DNA from: Nemania diffusa
Taxonomy: Eukaryota; Ascomycota; Sordariomycetes; Xylariales; Xylariaceae
NCBI GenBank assembly: GCA_038501195.1
Contig: JBBPUQ010000010.1
Span: 2,478,001 to 2,542,000, forward strand
Length of the DNA stretch: 64,000 nucleotides
Direction: 5' to 3'
Of the stretch, positions 24,857-37,728 are shown one piece after another; position 1 is the first letter of the stretch, and every line of letters starts with the position of its first letter. Below the pieces are notes generated by a model. It was given only the letters and a program-made list of their open reading frames with translations. It was not told the DNA's origin and did no database searches. The position numbers and the translations under genes were made by a program.

Positions 24857-26208
24857 TGTTCGCCACCTAAATTGGGCGATCAAGGGATTGAATACCGCGA
24901 GCTATGCGATCGGCTTGGCGTATAGAGACGACGACGGCCATGTAGGTTACAGGTTATAGATTGAGACTGTACTGGACTTGGTTGCTCGATTCTCATCAAT
25001 GAGACAAGGTGGTGTGCGTGCATTGATTGAAGATCTGGTGGAGAAGGATATTATTTCATGGACAATCCCCACCTTAAAACTGTATCGACCTGACCCTTCA
25101 ATTAACGCAGTTGCACTTTTTCCAACAAGCTTTAACCCTGACACCAAGCGCGGAAAGTAGCGAAAAGGCTAGCCTGCTGCATTGTTGGAGGGCGATCTCG
25201 ATAGAACCCCACACCTTAGCTGCTGGAATCCTTATAACCCCAGCTTACTTATTGGCAGCTCTCCCGCTAATATCGCCGCTCCTTCAATATCCCTTAAATA
25301 TCCTTACAGCCTATGAAGACAATGCGTAAAAGACGGGTGGTACAAAGGGCGCTGGCAGAAATCCAGGGGTTAAATTACTGTGGCGCTACCTGTCTTCCTG
25401 TAGGTACACTTCAGCTTTCTCCGTGTATGTAGAAACGGGCACCGACCCTGTGCGATGCACTAGGTACCTAGACTACGCTATACGTATGCGTAAGGATGTA
25501 GTTTACTACCCACATACGCGTAGGTACTTTCGGTAATAGCACTCTTGTATGCTACGTATCGCAGTGGGGAGGACCAACAGCGGCCTACCTCACTACATTT
25601 TTTACCTGCCTGCATGACGCTGCAGTAGGTACTCTAAGGGCGTGGTACCTTGCCTAGGGTAGTGCTGAATCTCAGGCTAGAATTCCTCCTAGCCAATAAT
25701 CCTGAAACCCCTGAAATTTCATTGTTTAATGGGTTCCCTTTACACGTGATTTCTACTGACCTATCCTAATCCAGATGCCTATATTCTCAGAAGAGAACCC
25801 AGACAGCCTGTCTTAGGCAGTAGGTCGCGTGCTTGGCGATAAATGGCATGACTCTGCCCGCAGCCTCAAGTACCCACCAAGTAGTGAGTACTGTATATCA
25901 TATTTTTATTATTTCTTCCTTATTCTCTCGTCATTCCGGGGCGCAGTAGTGAGGTATGATATGATTATGATCCTCATCAAAAGAAATATATTTTGAGATC
26001 TAGAGGAATAGTTTATCTAATATTCATCAAACTTCGTAACTTATGTAGGTACATCATGATCTACGCGTAGGTAAACCTGACGGGTAGGTTTTACCGACTC
26101 GGCCAATCATTGTCTCGCCTAGGTACCTGGAGCAACAGCACTGTGGCAGGCCTATATCCTCCGCCTCATCCCTCCCGTCCTGTCCAACTCAACCCACAAC
26201 CTTAGTAC
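24857..26208. other. Intergenic, about 1.35 kb
   Basis: Contains numerous TAGGTAC/GTACCTA and ACGTAGGTA runs (about 25400-26130). One reading frame of 60-70 codons on either strand near 25000 has no support. No gene recognised. Confidence 0.5.
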
Positions 26209-27999
26209 CTAGTTTCTTTGTTCAACCCAATGATCCTTTCGAGGTATGAACTTGACCATGAGCGGTGCTTCTTTCCACATCATGTACATCTCATTCTTCT
26301 CGAGCCAATCGTCGTGGTTCCCTGCAAACTCCAGGTCGTACGTATAGACAAGTTTCGCGAGTGCGATGCGGATTTCAAGCCACGCCTGTCCTATGCCCAG
26401 ACAGGCTCTAGGTCCCGAACTGAAGGCCAGATTCCTCGGCTGTGGCACTCCGCCCTCGGCCAGCCAGCGCTCGGGTTGGAACGTGTACGGGTCTTCCCAT
26501 TCGCTCTCGTTGTGCACGATGGCCCAGTGCGGCGCCGATACCGTCACCCCGGCCGGGACGAAATGATTGTCGACGTAATCACCTGGCGATACGCGCGGCA
26601 GCCCGAACGCGATCGGCGGGAACGCACGTAGCGTCTCCTCAATGACCGCATTGAGGTATCGGAGGGACCCGAGTCGAGTCCCCGTCAGCTCAGCATAACT
26701 TCCGAGCCCGCGGATCTCATCCTCCAGGATCTTCAAGCACGCGGGGTTTGCGCATAGGAAGTAGGTTGCGGCCGTCAGGGCATGCGAGATGGTATCGGCG
26801 CCTGCAATCACCATTGCCTGGGCGAGGGAAACAAGTGATGCCTCGTCCATGCCGCTCGCGATGACGGGGCCGAAGAGATCTGCTGTCTCTCGCTCGGGGT
26901 GCTTTTCTTGGAGCCGCACGCGCTTTTGCACTACTTCTGTAGTGTACGCATAATGCTTCGTACGGTTTTCGATTGCCGACTTGGTGATCATGTACGGCAT
27001 TATGAAACGCAGGAGTGGCATTCGCTCAGCTAACGCCGGGAGCATTGCCGCATGGGCACCGTCACGAAGCAGCGATATCCAGAAGTGCGCCTTGCTAGCC
27101 TCGACCGCACCGAAAGAGTTGCTAAATGTCATTTCGCCTATGCTTTGTTATTAGCCATCTTCCGTCTCTCACTCCCACCTCATCCTATACTGTAGAGGGT
27201 AAGGGAACGACATTATGAAGCATTGGTAATCGATGACAACAGAAGAATAGCAACGAACCCATGATATCGAATCCCAACCACAGTACCGTTTCTACAACAT
27301 TGACGCCAGCCCCATACGAAGCAGCAGACAAGCTACCTATCTTCTCCACGTATAAGTCTACGTATTGATGAATAACGTGTTCCTGATTGCGCATCGCCGC
27401 CGCACTGAAGCCCGCGGCAAGCAGCTTCCGTTGTCGTGCGTGCTCGGTTGCGTCGATCTCGTAGAACAGTACCCTGACAGAATCGCCGTTGTTGTAAAAA
27501 GCGGCATCTTTGATAAATGACTTCTTGTTTCGTGACGGCGTTGAGTATATGTCGCGGTGCGCTTGGACTGTATTAAAACTTAGCTCATTTGGCGCTACTC
27601 GTATGACGTTGCCTGTCAACCTATTAGCAGATTTATATATAGCAAGCGTGCTACGAAGGACTATACCATATTTCAGATGAGCCTTCTGAATGATGCTTGG
27701 GTAGCGTCCGCTAACCCACGCCCAGGCTAGCCATGTCTAAAATCACTTTGTGAGTAAGTTTAATGGGTTTGGGTTTCATGATTATACTGACTTGTGATAC
27801 GGCAGCCAGCTTAGGACCTGGATATTTTGCCAGAGGATGGAAGTAGAAGATATAAACCCCCCAGCCGAGGAGGTAGCACAGGGGTCCCTTGGTAGTGTTA
27901 GTACATATCATATGAATATGAATTGCTACCTACCGCCACTGAGAGACACGCCAACAAGACTGTTGTGGATAGCATCGAGGTCAATTCGACGAGCGCCAT
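26209..27999 (-). CDS. Cytochrome P450 monooxygenase (5 exons)
   Basis: Minus-strand exons 27999-27934, 27887-27792, 27736-27667, 27612-27259 and 27137-26209 give 504 aa, the usual fungal P450 length, with all phases matching. Introns are 46, 55, 54 and 121 bp. The N-terminus has a membrane anchor (about 10-45) followed by [12 protein letters not shown], the Pro-rich hinge. The I-helix oxygen-binding motif AGADT is at 307-311, the K-helix ExxR (EETLR) at 362-366, PERW at 417-420, and the haem loop [10 protein letters not shown] at 434-443 with Cys441. The YDATEH-like HARQRK and [12 protein letters not shown] blocks resemble fungal secondary-metabolism P450s such as the isotrichodermin hydroxylase and benzoate hydroxylase relatives. 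Expected in the ER with a P450 reductase. Substrate unknown. Its neighbours do not form an obvious cluster. Confidence 0.9.
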
Positions 28000-30900
28000 G
28001 ACGGACAGGATAAGGTCTTAGCCAAGCCCTATGAAATCTGAAATATGAACTAAAGGGGGCTGTCTTGAGTTCTAATAAAAGTGTGCGGCTATATGTTTAC
28101 ACGCCTTGGGTGCCGACTAGAAGCAGAAGAGGGTATTATTAAGAGACTAGACAAGTCATTCCACTCTCGAGTCGAAAGAGTGACAGGAGAAACAAGATTT
28201 CAGGCCCTTTGGAAACAGGTACGTTAACGGGTGCAATGATTACCCTTTATACGCTTTTAGCAGTGGGGGGATATGGAAATAGCAATCCCTTTACATTCCC
28301 AGCATTGGCCGCTCATCGTAGGTGTCACTTTGAGTGATTCCGAAGCCCACTCACCACAAGCCACCAACGATCAATCACATACGACTAAAATATAACGTTC
28401 TATTCACCGAGCCGATGAGGCTGTGATTAGCCTAGGCCCAAGTATGAGCCATAGGCCACATTAGCTGGGAGGACTTCCATGCCCCGGCGGAAAGCGGCGT
28501 CGAAAGCTGCTGTGAGTGCTTACAACGACTTAGTGATGAATGGTGGATCAACTCGTAGCCAACTGACCATATCATTCATCCTCCCGTCTACTTTTGCCAT
28601 TGGTCGAAGTCGTCGAACTTGTGATCAGTTTGTACGCAGCCCCATCAGTAAAGCATGTTAGTACTCGCATAGCGAAGCAGACTCAGCGCTGCTTGGCTAC
28701 GCAATCAAATAGCCAGAAGTTGGACGGTCTTCAGCTCGCTCAATTCAACCGCCGTAAGCGCGAGACACAATTCATTATTAAACGCTTAGTAGGAAAGTGA
28801 GACAGTTGAAGCCGGGTTTGCGGCCTAGCCCGTTCCCCGCTAATAGACGGTAATACTAAAATAACAAATACCAAGGCAAGGTTGATGATGTAAAGCGAAT
28901 GGAATCCTGTTCTATCAGAAACTCCGGACATTGGTAAGTCCCCTGAAAAAGATATTTAGCGTCGAATGAGGCTCACATTGACCTACCAGGCAGCAAGATT
29001 TCTCCCCAGAGGACTCCCATCGCATGACTTTGAAATCTCGGGCATCCGGTAAGGGTCGGCTTACCAACATAAGGCAGAGGCCGCGGGGTCCTAGTGTGGA
29101 ACGGCCTACTGTGCCCTACCAGCCAACCGGGACGGGCCTGTTTCCAGGTTCGGCAACACCGCCGCTGCGGTTCAGTGACGTGAACTTGGGCCTCCCCAAG
29201 CAAGAATACACACGCCTACACCCATGAACAGAATAGCGGAGAGGGTTCACCAGCTTGACTCTTCTCGCATAAGATTTAGAATCTTTGGCGTACCTATGCA
29301 CCATGTGACGATGCGGATTTCTAGCACGAATTCTCGTCACAAACGCAGGATTTGGTCACCAACGTGGGATCCCATTATCAACAAATGTTACGCCGAGGCT
29401 AGACCATGGCTGTACATTCAATTTAGGGCTGCATGTGAGCTAGGCAATTCCCGATAGAACAATTGGTAACGAATAAGTACCTAAAGTGATGAAGAAGGAT
29501 CGAACCGAAGCCGAACTAAGACATATCACGGCACTAGCAACACAACACAATACTAACAGTTAGCTAGGCATAGACTACGTACGGTAGACAAACACTTGTG
29601 GGATGCGTTCAGACTTCCCAGCTATAACTTTAGCGTACGTGTGATGAGACATCACGCCGCAATATCATGTAGTACAGAATATGCACTAGAGCCCAACGAG
29701 TACTCGACACTACTGACCACTTGCTCCCAACTGAAGCATTCGCCTTCTTCCTGCGTCAAAATGGATTCGTTCGTATTTCTAAAGCGGCGATCTACGGGAG
29801 AACTCGCAGTGTTCATGATTGTCCCGTACGCGCACTCTTACACTAGAGTAGGCCGGAGTTGGTTCCAAGGATTTAGATCGGGACCGGAGACTTTGTTCAT
29901 GCCGGTAGGATTGAGATACGCGGGGGATAAGATGATCTATTTAGGGTTTAACGCCGAATCCTTTGATACAAGTAACTACTGTACAGAATACATGGAGAAC
30001 AATGAACACAGAACAGAATTGGCCCTGTGAATGCTAAAAATAAGAGGAGTCTCTATGTAACTTCCTATGTGTCTAAGGCTATGAAGCCATATGCAAGAAA
30101 TCTCCTACATACACACTTAACGGGAAAGATACGTCTCGAAGGATGCCTGTCAAGCTGTGGGTGGTTACAGGCTGCGATCTCCCACCTACATACTGCGTAT
30201 GTACGTAGTAGATTTCATAAACGTCTCGCTTATACGCACATGGGTGGCACGTGGTCGCACGTGGCGACGGTGGCCGAAGATCGATTTACACCGCGTTTAC
30301 CGCAACGGGATATCATGCGGGGGCCGTATAGAATCTGGCCTGGATACCGAGCACTCGTATATTCTATACGATCGCTTCTGTTTCCTCGACGGCCCGCAAG
30401 TCTCACGCTTTACGCGCATCACACAACGAATATGAGCAATCATTTATATGAGATCTCGATATCTTGCTACGTAGGATCTTCACACCTTGAGGTTCTTATC
30501 CCTGGCGAGTGATGATGGATGCTGGCAGATGACTGGGCCTAATCTAATCACATAATCCTCACACTGAGATAAGGGAGTGAGAAGCAAGCACGTTGGCTGC
30601 AAAGTCTCAACCAACCTGTGTCTATTCCGTCACCTTGTCCTCAATTACCATTGGTTTGTATAGAAAGGCCTCATGATGCATGTTATGTACGTACATCCTT
30701 ATTTGGTGTTTGTGTTCCCTTCAAAAGGATAGGGACCTATGGGAGAGGCAGAAAATATATGCTTACTCACACACATACACATGTGCTTATGAGTTTATCG
30801 TGCTCTGTCTCGGGCTTGTATCAGCTTGTGTCACCTTGTCTCTTTTGGCGACACACACACACAAGCTCGAAGAATGCGTGACCACTACCACCCTTTCCGC

Positions 30901-32999
30901 GTTCCTGAAAACGCTCCATCCACCGCCGCACACGTGGGCCTAGCATCATCAATATTCCACGGGTCTCGCCGCATCTCGTCTCTGATTCGTCGCTGGCCGG
31001 GGTGTGGGTGGGATGTGCGCCATCGTGCTGCTTCCGCTGAAGAGAACCGACCGTCCAGACTGTTGGTATATGTCATGTTGTACGTGAGTAGCTCTTATCG
31101 GATGGTGTTAGGAAACGTGCATTGCTTTTGGTTCCCCAATAATGCACTTATGCAAGCCATCGACTCGGATGTGTTGAGGTAGGCGGCGTGAAATCGATCT
31201 TACATGAAGTCGCTCGGTACAACACCTCGGAGATGGCGCGCTCGTCACCGGGCACGCCGTTAGTGTGGTTTCTTGGACCCGGCGTGAGCTACATACGTAC
31301 AGCGTTTTCGGTCTCCTCGAGTGAGGGTAGAAGACTCCCGAAGGGTAGGTACGTAGCTGGGACTCTTACACCGAGAAGGGCCTATGAGGACATCGCCCGA
31401 GCGAGGCGTTGTCCGTAATACTCTATTTTCCCTTTGATTTCTCCGCGCTTGAGACACGGGAAGCTTGACCTAGATGGTATCACTGGATGCCGGATACGTC
31501 ATGAGACGTATAGTACGGAGTATTTTGGCGAGCCTTGTCCCATCTGGACGCCTTTCGGGATGGGATAGCATACAACCTCATTCATTACCGATGCTAATGC
31601 ACTTCCCGCTAGGTGCTAGGAATATGCTCCTGTTTAGCTGAGTAGGGCTATAGCTATCGGTCGAATAGTACGATATTGTGTACTATTTCCTGCCAATTTC
31701 CATATTTGTCTGCGGTTCTATCGGCGATGCGTCTGCTTTGAGTCTTGAACCTCATTCTTCTGCGGGGTGCTTCAGAGTGGCGGCTTACACAATATTAGGA
31801 AGTATAGTGGCGTTTGATGGCGTGTCGATCTTGACTCCTCCCAAGTCTTCGGCGACTCACCTAGAACCACTACTCTGGGCTGGAGCTCCTCGGCTATTTC
31901 CACTTTTCACGTTTTCCGGTGAGTATTGACATTCTACTGATGGCCTTTTAAAATATCAACTGCCATCCGACGCTTCCCGAAGACCTTGTTTTATGCGATA
32001 CACACCTACTACTGACTCTGCCGTTGTACAAACCTTTAGGCCAGTTTCATGTTCGCATGAAGTGTTGCCTAGGCGGAGAAATCTTGTGGAGTAGAGGAAT
32101 CTGCACAACTCGTACGCTTTTTGCTATGTGCATTCGCCTCATGCATTCGTCGTTCAGTAGGAGGTATGCCATGCCGTGCTCGTTAGTCGCCGGCCCCGAG
32201 TCGCCGTCGTCCATCGGAGTTCGACACCCTCTCACCAGTATCCGTGCGCCACTATCTGACATCGATCCGGTCCTCTATCCAATAAGGGCCCCGTCCGATG
32301 CGGTTCTGGACGGAATCGGTGCCCAGATCGCGGAGATTCCTAATGAGAATCATCTCCCGTAAAGCGTGTCTCGGTTCGTTGGCGAGCCACGTACGTCACG
32401 ATATATAGAACATTGCCGGCGCTATTGGGCCGTTTCATAAGCCGCGAAACGGCATCTTCGCTTCCGTCATTCACTTTCGCACTTTTGATCAGATATCTCG
32501 CTGTGTATGCAACACTTTAGTAAGATATTGATCGTGTGGTACAGATGCTGTTCTTCATCCCTTCTGGCCCTCCTGGTAAAACATATCGAAAGCTGCTGGT
32601 TTAATCTCGATCCAAGGGCACGGCGCTCACTGTTCATGAAGCGGCCCCTGTCACCGCTGTCTTCAGACGTTTGGCCAGCTGTACTAAACAGAGTTAGCCT
32701 GAAGAGGAGATGCAATCATCTATTACTATAGGCTCATGTTCCCTACTGCTTGTCATATCCGCAGACTGCGGGGGGGTATATCCGCTATCTACAGACTCTT
32801 CTAGCTGCCGTTTCCCAGGGTTCATTTTAGTGCCATGTCACCAGACCCATGTCTATCAACTCCCTTAAATGTTTTCATGCACGTTGTCTCGAAGACTAAA
32901 ACCGGTTGTACTCCGCAAAATGATCTTTACCATAGTGCAAAGTGTTGAAGTTTTGATTTCTCCTCCCACGATGTTCTAAATCACGCTGTCTATAACCTC
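28000..32999. other. 5-kb region without a recognisable gene
   Basis: Composition is normal, but reading frames are short (longest 161 codons, 30027-30512) and of poor coding quality. A frame at 29596-30030 contains an ATG at 29761 that could encode 89 residues with no relatives I recognise. An ATG at 28479 (MPRRKAASKAA) followed by a GTGAGT donor could be a first exon, but I could not follow it further. Short CA/TG-rich runs (ACACACACAC near 30850) and a TACGTA-rich section (30100-30500) are present. It may hold a long non-coding RNA, a highly diverged gene or relic DNA; nothing can be asserted. Confidence 0.5.
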
Positions 33000-34244
33000 T
33001 TACTTGCTTCGCTTGTAGATCTTAGAAAGGAAGGCGTCGAAAATCTCCTTCTTCAGACCCTCGCTCTCATCGATTTTGCTGACCTTCGTCTTGAGGTCCT
33101 CGACGGACTTCTCCTCGTAGGCCTGGTACAGCTTCTCTAGCTGCAAATCGTTGTAGAGCTTCTTGACTTCGGCCTCATGCGCACTGTCCTTCTTGCCATA
33201 GTGGTCCTCGAGGATTTTGCGCTGCTCGGGGGTGGCAATCTTGAGGGCCTGGTTTACTAACCACGAGCACTTGTTGTCCATGATATCTGTGCCGATCTTG
33301 CCGATGTGCTCGGGAAGACCAAAGTTGTCGAGGTAGTCGTCCTGGACCTGGAAGTACTCACCCATGGGGATAAGGATATCCTCGGCCTGCTTCAGGTTCT
33401 TTGGTGTGGCGATGTTTAGCATCTGCAGGGCAAGGACAACGGGGAGGTAGAAGCTGTAGTAGGCGGTCTTGTAGATGACGATGAAGCTGTACTTCTCGAG
33501 GCTGAAGTTGTCTAGGTTGACGACGTCCTCAGGGGCTGTGAGCAAATCGCACAACTGCCCGAGCTCAGTTTGCAAAGTGGTCTCGTGGAACAACTCAAGC
33601 ATGTCAACATAGCATGGGTGGGATCTGAAGTGCTTCTTGAGGAGAGTGTAGATAGCCGACTCCAGCATGAAAGCGTCGTTGATGGCGACCATGCCGACAC
33701 CCTCCTGGCGGTACCAGCAAGGCTTACCACGGCGGGTGATACTGCTGTCCATTATGTCATCAGACACTAGGAAGAAGGCCTGTAGAAGTTCAACCATCCA
33801 GCCGAGAGTAGCAGCTTGGAAGTACTCCTCCTCAGTCAGGGGCCTGCTGAGAAGCAAGGACACCGAGTCGGGAACAGACATGCCACGGTTGCATTTTCCG
33901 CCGACGGCGTTTATCTCAAGTGACTATAACTTACTATTAGCGTCTGAGTTGTAACGGAGGGGGGTTATGTGAGGGGTCGGGAGTTCGGCGTTTTCGTGCC
34001 ACCGGACAAAACATGCAGTAGAGCAATTGGCAAGATTATATCATGGTATGATGACGGATAGAGCATGCTCATAATCTGTGGGATTTACCCCATGAGATTA
34101 GGAGACCGAAGAGATGCATCTCACCTTTTTGTACCATTCTAGATACTGTTGAGGCAAGTTATATGACTTGGCCCAGTTGAGCAGGTCTTCCTCGAGTTTG
34201 GGGAAGACAGACTCGAACTCCTTCAAAGTGGTTTTGGTGGCCAT
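33000..34244 (-). CDS. ERG20: Farnesyl pyrophosphate synthase
   Basis: Cytosolic enzyme that condenses isopentenyl diphosphate with dimethylallyl and geranyl diphosphate to make FPP for sterols, dolichol, ubiquinone and protein prenylation. Minus-strand exons 34244-34125 (40 codons) and 33923-33000 give 347 aa, the normal length. The 201-bp intron joins in phase 0 (EWYKK then [14 protein letters not shown]). The first aspartate-rich motif DDIMD is at 95-99 and the second, DDYLD, at 235-239. GGKCNRG and the C-terminal KIYKRSK basic tail are typical. Tyr/Phe residues before the first motif (FFLVS) fit a C15 product rather than C20. It is divergently placed with CDC23/APC8. This looks like the housekeeping copy, not a cluster duplicate. 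Confidence 0.95.
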
Positions 34245-35554
34245 CTTCCTTGTCTAGTGGAGTGTGAATTTAGACTGAAGATTTTGAGCTTGTAGAACAC
34301 GTCGCGAAGAACAAACAGCAAGAGAGGTTATGCAGTCAGGGAGTTGTTGGGGAGAAATGCACGATTGAAATCAATAGCCAGCGGTGTTGAGGGGCAATGC
34401 GGCCTCGCTGCAAGGGTCCAAGGGTTGGACTAATTAAGGTCGTGTCCGATACCTAATTCGGTAGGGCCGGTTTTCGGGTGGTTCATTTTGGCCCCTGTTC
34501 TACCTAGTCTATTTGGGTATACTGGGTAATTAGGTAGTATCTAGTCTAGTGATTTATAAGTGTTTATTTAGGTATATGAGTGTGCACAGTTAGGTATGCT
34601 ACCTATCTATGTACAGCAACGCAGCTATCTGCAGATAGGTCGGCGGTTTTAAATCCAACTTGGTGGGTATATCCAGGTATCGAAACAGCTAAAAAAGCAA
34701 ACTAGGCGGGATTAGTCTTTTTTTTGCATGATGTGCAGCGGCTTATGAGAGCTGACTGTTCCAATCATAATCCTGCCGGTGAGGGCCAGAGTAGGAAATC
34801 TCCGGCAAATACCGTACCAATTCTGTATATACAAATATGTATAGTTTTTCCCCATCCCAATGTTTGCGCTCTATTATTAGCTACATCATTTTCATTAGGT
34901 ATACCTACCACCACGTGTATTTCATATTCTACGTTACTCAAATACCGAAATACTGGTAGTATTTCGTAATGATGAGTGGTCATTAGTTTATGCATTGATT
35001 ATTTGCTTTCGTGAAAGTCTAACATTATCGCTATGGGAGTAGATAGATGTCTTGTTTTATCGTTATCTAACCATATGCACATAGGTAAGGTATTCTTATT
35101 CTTATTCGTATGTATGGTACTTGCATGCTATGGCTTTTCAGATTCTTATCGATTGCTTCCATCTCTCTCTATTGGCTGTGGCTTGTTTATTGTTGCTTGG
35201 AGTGGGGCGCGCCAGTCGACGGCCTAATGGGGTAGCGAGGCTTCATTACCAACATGTACAGTTCGTAGTGCAACTATCTAGATTAAGTGAAGCAAGGCCG
35301 ACGAAGGCAGCGAGATGAAGAGCCTGGTTTGGTGAATGGCCTCATTGCTAAACCTTCTAGGTCCCCATTTAATTCTGCCCAGGAAAATAGAATAACAATC
35401 AGCTGTGGTTGTGGCGGCGCGGCAGCTCGTCTCTCCGCGTGCCTATTTATCGACATCGCCATCATTTCGGTGAGTGTCACGCTAATCGGTATCACCCGCT
35501 CCCTGGTACCCGTTGAATGCATCTATGCATGCATGCATGGAGTAGCACGTTGCG
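34245..35554. other. Divergent promoter region of ERG20 and CDC23
   Basis: 1.3 kb between two divergent core genes. Contains TAGGTA runs around 34490-34620. No gene recognised; presumably both promoters. Confidence 0.5.
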
Positions 35555-37728
35555 ATGTCTTTGAACGACCGGGAAAGATCCCAACTACGAAGTGCCTTGC
35601 AAGAGGCCGTGATTAAATGCTCTGAGCGATGCCTCTACCAGTCTTCGAAATGGTATGTTGTTGTCCCTAGCAGATATCGCCGTAGTTACTGTTAAGAGGA
35701 AAAGGATTGTTAACGCTATTGACTAGGGCTGCTGAACTCCTCAATGCCATCCCTGAGGCAGAGATACCGCTTGACGACTCAAGACTGTCCGATGGCTCGA
35801 ATGGGTATGCTTCAACTGTGATAGCCCCAAATGCGGACCCGGATGAGGCCATTTTAGAAGCGAAAGAGATTAACAAGTATCTGCTTGCCAAGTCATTATT
35901 CGACTGTCGAGAGTATGACCGATGTGCCGCTGTCTTCTTACCTGAGTCTACCCTCACAAGCATCGTCTCCCCTAAGGATACCAACGCCACTCCGAAGGGC
36001 AAAGGCAAGGGCAAAGCCAAGGCTGCCGCTGGTAGTTCCAAACCAAGCAGTGGACATGCTATACCCAAGATCAGCCAGCGCAGTTTGTTCCTCGCCCTCT
36101 ACGCCAAGTTCCTATCTGGCGAGAAGAGGAAGGACGAAGATGCCGAAATGGTCATGGGTCCCCAGGATCTTGGCACTTGCAAGAACAAGCAACTGGTCAC
36201 CGTAAGCCGGGTTCTTGCCGCGTGGTTTGAGAGTCGTAAGACTGGAGAGCGCGAGTTCATCGATGGCCAGGGCTGGCTAGAATATCTGTAGGCTTCATGA
36301 TACTAGTGTGGTGTCCTATCTACTGACCCGTTCTTCAGCTACGGAATGATTCTTGCCAAGGAGAAGAACGAAGATACAGCCTTATATTGGCTTGTTCGTA
36401 GCGTGCACCTATTTCCCATGAACTGGGGCTGCTGGTTAGAGATGACTTCGCTCATAACACGCGTAGACGATGTGAGTTACCAGCCCATTCTCTCTGTCAG
36501 CCACTAACGATGATAGCTGAATCGAGTCATGTCTCGTCTACCTCAGAATATTGTCTCTTTCATGTTCCATATATACACATCTCTTGAGCTTTATCAGCAC
36601 GACGCGAATCTCGGCAGCTCGCTCGAACAACTTCTTAACATTTTCCCGTCTTCTTCGTTTTTATTAACATGCAATGCCCTTCTATCATACCATGCAAAAG
36701 ACTTGGTGGCTGCAGAGCAAGCCTTTAGTCATCTACTATCTCTTCACCCGCACCGCCTCGACTCGCTCGACCATTACTCTAATATCCTCTATGTCATGAA
36801 CGCAAGGCCGAAATTGGCATTTTTAGCTCATCTGTGCAGCAATGTCGATAAATTCCGCCCTGAATCATGTGTCGTGATCGGCAACTACTATTCACTTTTA
36901 TCTCTCCACGAAAAGGCAGTTCAATATTTCCGTCGAGCTTTGACCTTGGATCGTGCCTGTCTGTCGGCCTGGACTCTTATGGGCCACGAATACGTTGAGC
37001 TGAAAAATACTCACGCAGCTATCGAGTCGTATAGACGTGCAGTAGATGTCAATCGCAGAGACTACCGCGCGTGGTATGGATTGGGCCAAACGTATGAGGT
37101 ATTAGAGATGCATGCATATGCCCTTTGGTACTACAAAAAGGCAGCAGGGTTGAGGCCTTGGGACGGGAAGATGTGGATGGCAGTCGGTTCCTGTCTTCAG
37201 CGGATGGGCAGGAACCAAGACGGCATCAAAGCTCTCAAACGCGCTTTACTCGCCGACAGCTTCTACGAAGTAGGTAGCAGCTTTGAGAGCGCTACTGATG
37301 GTATGCGTGGTGACCCGGAGATACTATTGCAAATTGCTAGCATGTACGACACTTTAGGTGAGGATGAAGAGGCTAAGGCATATATGGAGATGTGCGTCGC
37401 GCAGGAGATCGGTCCGACCGGCGAGAGCCAAGGTGATAGTATCGCTATCCATCGAGATTCGCCTGGCGGTGGTTCGGATGAGGGCGGAGATGACGGAGGC
37501 CGTGAGGTAGGCAACGAAGGCACAGGGGTTACAGCCGCCACCAGCAAGGCAAGGATGTGGCTCGCTCGCTTCGCTATGAGAACTGAAGATTACGTGACAG
37601 CCAGCCGACTAGCAAATGAGCTATGCCAAGACGGCGTTGAAGTCGAGGAAGCAAAAGCCCTCATTCGGGAGGTTAGGTCTAGAATGGAGTCTACAGGTGG
37701 CGAAGGCGCTTTAAGGGGGCGGACCTAG
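35555..37728 (+). CDS. CDC23: Anaphase-promoting complex subunit 8 (CDC23)
   Basis: TPR scaffold subunit of the APC/C ubiquitin ligase that drives mitotic exit. Exons 35555-35652, 35727-36287, 36339-36471 and 36517-37728 give 667 aa. Introns are 74, 51 and 45 bp with CTGAC/CTAAC branch points, and every junction is in phase. The N-terminus (MSLNDRERSQLRSALQEAVIKCSER) is the family's usual TPR-like start. A Lys/Gly-rich insert (KGKGKGKAKAAAG) sits near residues 130-142. Tandem TPRs occupy roughly 270-520, for example AVQYFRRALTLDRACLSAW, AIESYRRAVDVNRRDYRAW and ALWYYKKAAGLRPWDGKMW. An acidic/Gly-rich loop (about 540-575) interrupts the C-terminal repeats. Confidence 0.93.

Noticed and set aside
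30027..30512. 161-codon frame in the gene desert
   Set aside because: Starts with a non-ATG codon, is rich in rare residues such as His, Tyr and Cys, and overlaps another frame of similar quality; looks like chance.
26209..34244. Terpenoid cluster made of the P450 and FPP synthase
   Set aside because: The FPP synthase is the normal housekeeping type next to CDC23, 5 kb away from the P450, with no terpene cyclase or prenyltransferase.
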